NCBI GenBank assembly: GCA_025716815.1
Contig: JAIXMN010000013.1
Span: 186,001-250,000, forward strand
Length of the DNA stretch: 64,000 bases
Direction of reading: 5' to 3'
DNA from: Dichotomocladium elegans
Taxonomy: Eukaryota > Mucoromycota > Mucoromycetes > Mucorales > Lichtheimiaceae
In this document: in pieces, positions 54,985 through 64,000 of the stretch
Numbering within the stretch: the stretch's first letter is position 1
Layout: each line of letters starts with the position of its first letter
Made by a program: the position numbers and the translations under genes
The notes under the pieces: model-generated
Database searches by the model: none
What the model was told of the DNA's origin: nothing
What the model saw: only the letters and a program-made list of their open reading frames with translations

Positions 54985-57807
54985 TTAGAAGGGTCCTGAA
55001 GGGATCGGGGATGCTCGGGTAGCAAGCATATCCGCAACATGACCGATGTAGTCCGTTGTGGCGGTCCGAAGTACCTGGCGGAAGAAACCCATCTCGCCCG
55101 ATATTTCGTTATAGGGCGTATGCTGATCCGCTTTAGGCACTGGCTTGAGTTCAAGTGTACTGTAATTATCCTTGATCACAGCTGCGTTCATCAAAGGGCT
55201 TAGGTTAGCTACAGATTGTCGTCGCGCCCCCCCCTCCCCGCTCGCAACCCATTTTTATCGCTCACCAATCACTTTCTCGGGTGTGTGAAAGCTAGCTTTG
55301 TGGTTTGTCTGCCACTCGTCCAGAATAGGGTTGAAATGGTTACAAATAAGTTTGACGTTGGTAAAATCCGAGGGCGACAACGCTGGCGAGCGGTCAGGCC
55401 CTGCCTTCTTAACGGTAGTGCGGCTCACTAGTGATATTGCTTCAGTGCCATCCAATTCTTATACCGTGACATTCCAACGAAAACTCACCATAGGTTGCCA
55501 ATGTATTAATGTCCTCCGATGCGCGTATAATTTCATAGTACAATGTGTCGTAGCTCAATGTATCAGATAGAAACGCTTCACCATGCGAAGCGCATAAATT
55601 TATGACATCCATCATCTACGGTGAAGGATATTGTTAGTCACCATGGGCCGCCTGCCATCCGCACTCGTCAATGCTTACTGTCGACACAAGCATATCAAAC
55701 TCATTCCGCAATTCGAGATCGCTTATGTGCGTTGCGATAAAATGAAGAGTGGCTGTAATGATGGGCCACATTTCGGTCCAGTGATACTCTATATACAACG
55801 TGTCAGACAATGATAATAAAGGTTCGATGCATCTCCCTACCAAGCCGTATCTTTCTGTTCTTAAGGCAAAGAAGGACGCGGTGAATGCACGAAAATGCTA
55901 AACTTTGAGATCCTATCAGCCATGCTCGGACCAAGCTCTAATGCAGATCGTGTACCTACCTATACGTGACAATATCGAGCTTCTTCTTGATATTGTGCTT
56001 TAAGAATATGAGCACCACGTCAAGTGTTAAACAAAATAAGGATCGTGGCTTTTTGATAGCTGGAAGAGGAGTGGGTCGCTTCATAAGCAGGATCCAATGG
56101 TTAGAGGAGCCAGTTTTTGCGCTGCTGGGGGGGGGAAGGAATGCCATACCTGCCGACATAGCCGTACGTATTCTTTAGACTCTTCCTTAATCATGTAGTT
56201 CATGATCGAAGGGTTCTCCGTCATATTCAGGATCGTAGTGAGCATTAGCCGGGTATAGATAAATGCGCGTGGATTTCGATTGTGCTCGAACAGATATGAT
56301 GCATACGACAATAGGGCACCGATCAGTGTTGATTTGCTATTATCATTTGCAGTATCTTGGGCGCAGAGCTGGAGCATGATCGTCGTGTAATGCGGATTGG
56401 ATGTTAATACATCATAGAGGACGAGCAAGAGGGCAGAATGATAAGGTGGTCTAATAGTGAGAGTGTGTTTCAGTTACTTGTTTTGCATCTGTCTTCCGTT
56501 TTTGTGTGCATTTGTCTCTTTCTCTCACAAGTTGGCCGCAGCTTCACTGCTATCCATATTGGCGATTGTTTTCTTTGAGATAGATGGGCCCGAGAACCAG
56601 CTCGCCATGTATGACACTACTGACTGTGTCAGCGTCTCGGAATCGTCTTTGAGGTGGATGTATTGGCTAGAAATCCAGAGTATTTAAAATGGCTATAGTT
56701 CTCCACCCTTCACATTAGCAATACCTTGTCATGTCATCCAATGTGGTTAGACACATCCGGTAAAGTTTCTATGGTCGTCAACTTCCACAGTTTGCTTTTG
56801 TTCCGTTTCTGTTGTTGGTTTACCTCGAATGCAATCGAATTTTTGCAGCGAGCCAGTCTGGTCGTGTACGGGTTTTTGATCTCATACTTGTTGTAATTTT
56901 CGAGCAACCCCCAAAGCATAACAACGTTTCTCAAGTCTTCAATGGTACTTGCTTCGTCCACAATCACCTGAAAGATTCCTTGCATGATTCGTTTTCCTGC
57001 AAGCCCGGGCATGCATGCTCCCAACCCCCCGCCCCCGTTTTTTTTTTTCTTACCTCGACCAATATATTGGATAGATCATTCTGCATAAAGTATCCGTTCA
57101 AGTTGTTTTGATTCACATTGTCGTTTCCTGTCACGAGACTAATGGCGAGTAAAAGGGCGTCGGAGCGTGTGGATGGCTTTTCTAGGAGATGGCCCACAGT
57201 ACGAGCGAGCCGACTAAACACCTCGTCCGCTCTGTCCAGTCCAGAAGCAATCATTTGGATTATATTGAAGTGTGTCAGCCGCTTCTTGAGAAAAAGTTGG
57301 CGCATAAGACAGGATAGGAGCTGCATCGCGTGCTGTTGGCGAGTCTGATCGGCAGCCGCCATGGACGCTTCTGTGCTCGGATGAAGTCGGTCGAGGCATG
57401 CCTCAAAGAACTTGCTGATATTGTGCCGAGCGCGTAAAAGCTGTTCTTCGGGCGTGGACTGCACAACTTTTATGAAAGCCGGTACATTCACAGGGAGGAT
57501 CAGATAGGCATCCCAAAATGCCTGGGGATCCTGCTGCTCGTAAAGTTCGACGCCCTGAAGGTATAAAATACGTTAAAGACACACAGAACTCCCCAACGGC
57601 CACGATGACGGTTCGAATGTTTAACAAGGACAAGTCCGTGGTGATGGCCTTTTTTATTATTATTACCCGAAAGAGAAGTTCAGTAAGTCCAACAAACTTT
57701 TCCTTTAGAGGACCTCTGGAGGGCGTTGGGGAAAGCATGGGCTGTTTCAACCTTCGACGGCTCCCCTGAGGTGGGGTGAAATTCATAACCGAAGGCGAGC
57801 TCCGCAT
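54985..57807 (-). CDS. ARMH3-like armadillo-type helical protein (DUF1741, C10orf76 family)
   Basis: Helical-repeat protein. The human member ARMH3 binds PI4KB and GBF1 and supports Golgi PI4P. Exons on the minus strand: 57667-57807, 57054-57554, 56824-56967, 56725-56768, 56529-56666, 56150-56450, 55960-56078, 55679-55850, 55489-55615, 55266-55427 and 54985-55208, giving 690 residues (human about 689). Family blocks: PLKEKFVGLTELLFRGVELY, FWDAYLILPVNV, ALLLAISLVTGNDNVNQN (diagnostic), NSIAFEKLYRMCLT, SYMASWFSGPSI, YLFEHNRNPRAFIYTRL, RPTPLPAIKKPRSLF and ENY-type VIKDNYSTLELKP near the end. The stop leaves a short Pro-rich tail. EFR3, another PI 4-kinase factor, lies just upstream on the same strand. 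Confidence 0.9.
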
Positions 57808-58112
57808 GGGCCAATCATACTAAAAACTGCAACTTTGAATTAACCACAGCGGATCCCGAACACACCGAGAGCCTATCTTTGTTATTCATCTTTTTACTTT
57901 TTGTATCGAGAAAACTAAATATTTGTCCAATTCTACGTCCTTATCATCCAGAGAGAGCCGGCGAAGGCCCGGAAGTTAAAGGAATGTATTCTTTATGCGA
58001 CGAAATTATTTTCATTTCCAATCGCTGTAAGGCGGATTCACCAGGGACCGAGTGCTGCTGTACCGCACAAAACATTCAGCTACGATACGCACGATGTGAA
58101 AATATCTTCTCT

Positions 58113-61100
58113 TTACCTCTGAGCATCTTGATTCAGATGGAGTGTGTTGAGCAAGGTATTGATATCCGCCTTGTGCTGAGATACCGTAGACGACCTCCTG
58201 CTATGAGCACCATCTCCTCTTCCTGCTGCCGTATCGGACGGTACCGAGTCTGATCCACTAGCTGAGCTGTTACTACTCTCCACTTTCTGGTGTGGATGCT
58301 GCTGCTGCTGCTGCTGCTGTGATGGCGGTGGCGGTGGCGGTGGCTGGAGTTTCGTGCCTGCTACAGGAGATGAATACATCGAAAACCAAACAATACATGC
58401 ACATATATCAAAATGTCTCATATTACCTAGAGCTTCCTTGAGATTCTCTACCTTAATGGTTTCTTTCTTTTCTATCGGTTCCTGTCATAGCACGGGGGGT
58501 GTCAATGAGTGTAGGAGTTGTATAAACGCGAAAATTCTACCTTGAGTTCTGGATTTTGCAACGGACTAGCGAGCTTAGGTTTGTTATCTTTGAGATCTTG
58601 AGACGTACGTATCCGTAGAGAGCATTCAGAGCTCGCTGGTGACGGAAGATTAATAATAAAACCATCGTCTCACGGGAATAGAACATTACAAATGACGCTT
58701 ACCAAATGCTTCAGTTCCCCATTCAGCATAGAGTTTACTTTCCAATTCAAGGCCGTGCCTATCATGCGAATCTCGCAAACGCACTTGGCTAGTCAACATT
58801 TCGACTACTATATCCCTATCGACAAATGATTGCACGGGTGACTGATTCTGCAGATCACTTGAAGGATAGGGCACTTCGTCTGGTATCATGATAATCGCTC
58901 CGTTTAGTGGAAAGGAAGGCCATGCGTTGGCCTGGATACGTTCGTCGCGGATCCCGGACATATATTCACCCAGCGAACTGATGTGGTAGAAATCAGCAAT
59001 CATCGTAAACCATTCTACTATCGCGGCTGCAATTGCACGTTGGCGGACCACGTCTTTGACCGCGTTGGTCCTAACCATTACTTGGAGCTTGAACAGCAAC
59101 GAGTTTGACTTTACTGTAGCATCAATACCGAAACGACATGTCAGCAGGTATAAAAGAACGCAAATGGCACGCGCATCAGCTGCGGTGAAGTCGGAATCCT
59201 GAACCCACTCGACAATGGTATGGTGAAGTGTGTTAACAAAAAGGATGTCGTTGTGCTGAGTAAGCAAGTGCTATAAATGCGGTGGGTTAGTTGATACGGC
59301 GGCTATGAAGTCATGTGTAGCCTGAGAGGTTTACCAAGGGCTCTTCGCTGCGCCCAGGGGAACGGAATCATAATTAGTAATATTACATCACTACGCTTCT
59401 AAACGGTATATACCTGTTCGCAACGCTTGATGAAGGGGAGGTGGCTTCCAGATAATGAGCAAGCAATCGAGCAAAATGTATACGTGTTTCTGTAGAAAAA
59501 AGAAGACAGGATATCAGCCATGCTAGCACGCCTGGCACGAAAGGATGGAATAGAATTACCTCGGGTTTTGTCCGTCAGTAGCGGAATTGCAGTTGTCCAG
59601 CTACCCATTGATATATTGGTATCCAATCTGCTCGACGTTGAGCCGCGCTCACTGGCATTATCGCGTAGGACTGAGACGCTTTGGGCTGTGGATACGATCT
59701 GGTCAAGACACAGGAGGACTACTTGTCGATACTTTTGAATTGGTAAACCGTCGATCTGTTCAAGCGTTGTGTTCGTACAAAGCTTGGCAACAAAGTATCC
59801 CATCATGTCATCAAGCTGATTTTGATAATAGTTCTGTGCAGCTAGCCCTGCGAGGCTGTGGAGGATGCCGTCATGTATTGTAAATTCGTACAAGGCCTGT
59901 GTATCGTTTTGATCAGCAGGTGGTTCACTCCGAAAGTGGGCGTTTTGCAGCATCTCTAGGAGCATCGTGAAAAGAGTGTTGAGGACCTCGAGGACAGAAA
60001 CACCCACCAGAGGTGCCTTGGTGTCATTGAGAATGGTGTTCAGAATCGCAATCTGTGAGGCGTGTGCGGAGGTCAAATAGTTACGGTCGGACGAACTGCT
60101 GACTTGAAGCCGTTGCATTGTTTCTGATATTAAAAGATAGCGATATTGAGGTTGTACGGAGTCCAGGATGAGTTCAATCACACTCAACACCCTGTCAGGA
60201 GGCCACCATTGATTTTTCTCTTCTGTGAACCTATGTCATTTCGCAAAGAAGTGAGTTCAATGATGCTATGCACCATTAATTCCGTATTTACTGATATAAG
60301 AGATTCAGCGCCATACGAACTGCGGTACCATTGGATTTTGAGAAAAAGATGCTGGACGTCTGAGAAGCCAGTACCTCGACCATCCTGGAATTCAAATCAC
60401 TCTGTGTACTTGTGGATGTCTCACTTAGATCTGTAGATTAATGATCGGCAAAGGACAAAGCACCCACGGATTCTCTTTTTCCTTTCACTCACCATTTTTG
60501 CAACCGTTTACCGGCCTCCCCCGACGTAAGTAGGGTCTCCAGGAGCGCTGGAAGGATGATATCCAATTGTGTGATGAAATCTGATCCGTGTAACGCGCTC
60601 GATGTCACTTCCGCCTGCAATGCTCGGTGGCCAATGTACTGCATTCTATGGGCATGAACAAAGAGGAGAAACGCCCAGGCAGTTCAATATAACCTTCTCT
60701 GCATAACACCAAGATGCCGCTCCCACGACGAATACATTCGCGCACGTACCTGAGCGCCTTGTCCTGCTCCTCGTTGGTATAATTGCAAAAATATGCAAAC
60801 TTCCCCAGTAATATTTCAAAGTCGGATCTGAACACAGGATCCAACCCCAATGTCGAGCCGTCATGGTAGTGGCAAAATGTGACGAACTATAAAAGGCAAA
60901 TTGCATATAGGTAAACCCACATTCGCTCTGTTATTTCCAACTTACTGTATCTTCGCTGAGTTCGACAAGGTGCGAATCTCTTGTATCCAGCGTCCGATTG
61001 AGGATCCTGATGATCCATTTCGAAAAGAGGTTGAGATCGTGGTGGCAAGACTGAATGAGTGCTTTGAGGATCGCAAGAGATACCTCGATGTACCTAATTA

Positions 61101-61396
61101 CATAATACGAATCTGGTGAGTGAATAAGATATTGTCCTTGAGACTGAATGTGCGAGGGGTAGGTAGGAACATTACTGTTTTTGACCCTTTGATATCTCGC
61201 GCTGGATTTTGTGATCAAGATATCGGCCAACCTTGGTCAACTTGGCCGGACGAGAGCTGGCATAAAACGTGAGGTAGCTGAGTTCTGAAGAACGAGGGCC
61301 TTTCTCGCCCTCCTTCTTTGGATAGCAGTTCTTGATTAGTCTGACGTGCTTGACATTCCGGGTGCATATGGAATTGAAGCACCCGACCGTCGACAT
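58113..61396 (-). CDS. EFR3: EFR3-like plasma membrane anchor of PI 4-kinase
   Basis: Peripheral membrane protein that recruits the PI4KIIIalpha/Stt4 complex to the plasma membrane. Exons on the minus strand: 61176-61396, 60946-61093, 60750-60886, 60493-60645, 60292-60423, 59560-60230, 59414-59489, 59335-59347, 58703-59270, 58541-58635, 58427-58481 and 58113-58357, giving 837 residues. Landmarks: a Cys-containing basic N-terminus (C6, C11, C24; KHVRLIKNC), ELSYLTFYASSRPAKLTKVG, HDLNLFSKWIIRILN, DIILPALLETLL, NQWWPPDRVLSVIELILDS, and C-terminal KVENLKEAL. The tail has proline and glutamine runs. A 13-base exon supplies EEPL. The N-terminus suits palmitoylation or acidic-lipid binding. The acceptor at 60424 could instead be a few codons downstream. 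Confidence 0.92.
58299..58319 (-). repeat. CTG triplet run encoding polyglutamine in EFR3
   Basis: Seven CTG triplets on the plus strand encode seven glutamines in the last exon of EFR3, next to a GGC/GGT-type run that encodes prolines on the minus strand. Confidence 0.8.
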
Positions 61397-62847
61397 GCTG
61401 AATTACGATTAATTATGCCCAAAAATGTACAACAGGATTAGGCCGGACTATAGTTGGTGTGATGTCTGCTTGCGAAATGGGGCGCAAAACTGCAATGTAT
61501 AATTATCCGACAAGAGACACAAATGACCGATGATTGAAGGGGAAGCTTATCCTGTCCAGCGTTCAGGCAGGGCATCAACTTCCTTTGGAACTTTCGATCA
61601 TGCCTGGGCACTCCAGCCAACTCAGAAATCGCAGGATTACAAAAATGGTAGTCGCATTTAACCCAGACCATGCATTTTACATTCCCAAAATGACGTACAC
61701 ATGACCCACCTTGCGATAGCCGCTTATACCTTCGTTGCAACACCTATTTCCCGAGCCAAGGAACACCCTTAACAAAGATAACGCCAGGATGGTCCTATAT
61801 TGAGCAGCATTTACAGCATTAGAATAGAAAGGCCTTACAGATTTTTCAGGAAAAGGGCGAGTGGCGAATTGCCCCTGAGAATGAAGCGTTTGGATGCACC
61901 GATTCTTCCATCAATCAATCTCTCAAACAAGAATAGGAGACAATGATTCAAAAACTTTTTGGCTGACGTGGATTTTTGGAGCAGCTGGCCTTTTCTAATG
62001 AGTGTTCTTCCCTAAACCAATATCAAACACCGCGTTTCACAGTACTATGAATACCAAAAGCAAGAACGACCCTTGAAGCAATGCTCTCACTACGTGAACA
62101 TTACCAAAACGGGTCTCAACTTCTACCCAAACACTGTCCATGAAATGAACGAACCATATCAGTCCACGGATGTATGTAAAGGTTAATATTACTGATCATC
62201 AGCTCTGATTTTTAGGGCTGCCACAGTACGAAAACGTATCTAATGAGATGATTTAAATTATGATACTGTACTTTATTTTCACACTACCGATACTCTGATG
62301 CCAGATATTTCTGTGACCCGGCTGCCGAAGCTCCCAGTCGATTTCCAGGGCGGTCTCTATCACCAGGCGCCTGAAAGCGGAAAACGTAAGAGGAAGAACG
62401 ATCCATCAGGCTGTGAAGCCCATGCGAGATCAACAGGACCAGCATTTTCCCCCGTTTGGTCTTTATATGTGATTCTATTTCTTTGCCGAACCTAATATTA
62501 AGCAGTATATTTTGTTACCATCAATGTGTTCATTCAATTGTTGGTCATCACTTTTCTTTCTTACGTACATTCTATTGAGTTAGCTCTAGAGACACTTTAT
62601 GACTTTTTTTTTGCGTGTACTCATCTACATTCACTCGGTCATTCCTCCGATCAGACTACGTGTTACGTAAATCATGCCAAAGTTTTAAGTCATGCTTCAC
62701 AGCATCGATTTTGGTTCAGCTGCGCAAAAGGCGTTTGCTTTATTATGTCATTGATATCTGTTATGTGATAGTGGCAAGTCGTTCTCGATTAGATTTATAC
62801 TGGACAGCTGATAGTGGTTTGAGAACAGCTTTAGTCTAACCGTCGGA
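61397..62847. other. Long gap with no firm gene
   Basis: About 1.45 kb. A minus-strand frame at 61438-61743 encodes a Cys/His-rich stretch (CVRHFGNVKCMVWVKCDYHF) with no assigned family; it could be a relic of a mobile element, but no repeat arms were found. A plus-strand frame at 62298-62495 has a Lys/Arg patch and no domain. I assign no gene. Confidence 0.35.
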
Positions 62848-63160
62848 TTAACGTGCACGCCCTCTGGCGGGAAGAACTTTGGCATAAGCAACGATGGTAG
62901 CAAGGGCTAATACGGCGAGCATCACAATACCATTGCGGTATCGTACAGGGAACGGCTTCGAGTTGCTGGAGCTTGGAAAACACATGTTGGCCTTTTTTTA
63001 TGTGTTTTGTTTTGTCTCGTCGACTTGTTTTATTTATACTGTCGCATGGCTAAATCTAAACAAAGACCCTCCACCATTGACTACTTTCGGGCTTCCATCT
63101 CTGTTGTCAGTTTTGACCACTTCAGCGTTTGCTGAGTTTGAGGTTCCGGCATCTACTTTT
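62848..63160 (-). CDS. Possible small single-span membrane protein
   Basis: The last exon on the minus strand (62848-62991) encodes a C-terminus with FPVRYRNGIVMLAVLALATI then VAYAKVLPARGRAR and a stop: one hydrophobic span flanked by basic residues. A 48-base intron (62992-63039, GTATAA donor, poly-A-rich acceptor) would join it in frame to a hydrophilic exon opening near 63160. The start was not located; a short version could begin at the ATG at 62985 (45 residues). A plus-strand frame overlaps it. No family recognised. Confidence 0.3.
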
Positions 63161-63625
63161 GCTTAGTCCCATTCAAACTTGGTGTTGTACGGATAACCCG
63201 GCAACTCATATACATTTTTATTTATCTGAACTTTTTTGCCCTCTTTGTTGTGTTGTTACTTGCGGATATCGCATTGTACCTTTTGCTGAATGCTTTCGAG
63301 AAAATGAGGGAACGAGAGGGGATGAATATAAACCGGATTCAACTTCCCTCGCACACGAATGCATAGATTGCATATGCTTGTCTCATCAGGTATTATTCAT
63401 CTTAAAGAGGTAATTAAAAGTTGAGTCATGTTCAATTCATACGCCCCACTCAATTTTTCGAACCTCGGTGGAGGAGTCCAAAATAGGATATTTCGCACAC
63501 CCAAATCTATTATTTAGATTATGAGGTACACAATGCTTGAGTAAACCATCTTTCTCTTTCACACACCTAACACCTTTCTCTCTCTAATCCTCACACCATC
63601 CTTTGACTATAATACTACTCTTACA
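63161..63625. other. Gap upstream of alpha/beta hydrolase gene
   Basis: Contains a minus-strand stretch near 63163-63230 that reads NVYELPGYPYNTKFEWD before a stop, possibly the end of another small gene, but no full model could be built. The final 100 bases are pyrimidine-rich (TTTCTCTTTCACACACC), a plausible leader of the hydrolase. Confidence 0.35.
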
Positions 63626-63925
63626 ATGTTTTTATCACGGCCATGGATAGGTGCGATGGTAGTCGGTTTCTGGTCCTCCATACTGCTCCGGGGCAGTCAA
63701 AACCCAAAATCCGCATTGCCATCACTTCGCGTCAACCCTTCAGATTCGTACACCCTTGACTTCTATCCAGGGGGTCATTTCCTCGAGCTTCCCCAGGGAA
63801 TTATGCGCTACTGGTTATTCGGTAATCCCAAAGGAGAACGTGTGGTTCTCGTACACGGTATAAGTTCTGGTGCTGTGACATACGATAAGCTAGCAAGAGA
63901 TCTTGTGCGTCAAACAGCACGACGC
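63626..63925 (+). CDS. Alpha/beta hydrolase, 3' partial
   Basis: First exon of an alpha/beta hydrolase running off the window. The N-terminus MFLSRPWIGAMVVGFWSSIL is hydrophobic, a signal or membrane anchor. The core begins at RYWLFGNPKGERVVLVHGIS: the HG dipeptide that forms the oxyanion hole, followed by SSGAVTYDKLARDLV, matches the first strand-helix unit of the fold. The catalytic Ser (GxSxG), Asp and His lie beyond the window. The exon end is uncertain: open frame continues to 63943, but a splice donor in 63925-63945 is expected, with a possible acceptor at 63991. Substrate cannot be judged. Confidence 0.75.
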
Positions 63926-64000
63926 GGGAGAAACATAGTGTGATGATGTTTTTCCTATCGGATATTTATATGCGCATGTATATGGATTAGGTGGACGAAG

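Noticed and set aside
1..64000. tRNA, rRNA, CRISPR array or bacterial-style operon
   Set aside because: No T-loop/acceptor pairs, rRNA blocks or spaced repeats were seen by eye. Gene structure is eukaryotic throughout.
1..64000. Secondary-metabolite or other dedicated gene cluster
   Set aside because: No synthase, tailoring or transporter set was found together. The genes are mainly conserved housekeeping and signalling functions.

Overview
This window is nuclear DNA from an intron-rich fungus, most likely an early-diverging lineage such as Mucoromycota. The lineage call is an inference; no search was run. Fungal hallmarks are translation elongation factor 3 (EF-3), a Sho1-type osmosensor, Vtc1, a copper-fist transcription factor and Urc4/Urg3. 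Nearly every gene is cut by short GT-AG introns, mostly 36 to 115 bases. I joined exons by reading frame, splice signals and family similarity. In every multi-exon model the exon lengths sum to a whole number of codons. No rRNA, tRNA or CRISPR array was recognised.

Layout. 1-2.0 kb: amino acid permease (5' end missing). 2.3-3.4 kb: BRD8-like NuA4 subunit. 3.8-4.8 kb: decayed DNA transposon remnants. 5.2-15.6 kb: two large P-type ATPases in tandem (a P5-type pump with an unusual cysteine-rich N-terminus, then a P2-type cation pump). 16.5-18.2 kb: Urc4/Urg3. 19.9-22.1 kb, minus strand: complex I NDUFS5, Sho1 and ribosomal protein S29. 22.7-23.6 kb: copper-fist regulator. 25.2-26.0 kb, minus: membrane-anchored SRPBCC protein. 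26.1-31.9 kb, plus: gephyrin-like molybdenum cofactor enzyme, then EF-3. 32.5-41.4 kb, minus: CSL transcription factor and a CAMK-like kinase. 43.2-51.0 kb, plus: mitochondrial AAA ATPase and two unrecognised proteins. 51.4-51.8 kb, minus: Vtc1. 52.6-54.9 kb, plus: GDP-mannose pyrophosphorylase and tubulin cofactor A. 55.0-61.4 kb, minus: ARMH3/DUF1741 and EFR3 homologues. 63.6 kb to the end: start of an alpha/beta hydrolase.

This is mostly core, dispersed eukaryotic gene content rather than a cluster. Functional themes are cation transport (two P-type ATPases, copper-fist regulator), phosphoinositide 4-kinase support (EFR3 and ARMH3 as neighbours), polyphosphate (Vtc1), glycosylation precursor supply (GDP-mannose) and translation (S29, EF-3). 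The most noteworthy points are the odd P5 ATPase, the EFR3/ARMH3 neighbours, two probable GC-AG introns, a 13-base microexon, a start codon that appears to be a one-codon exon, and several possible small genes that simple ORF calling would miss.
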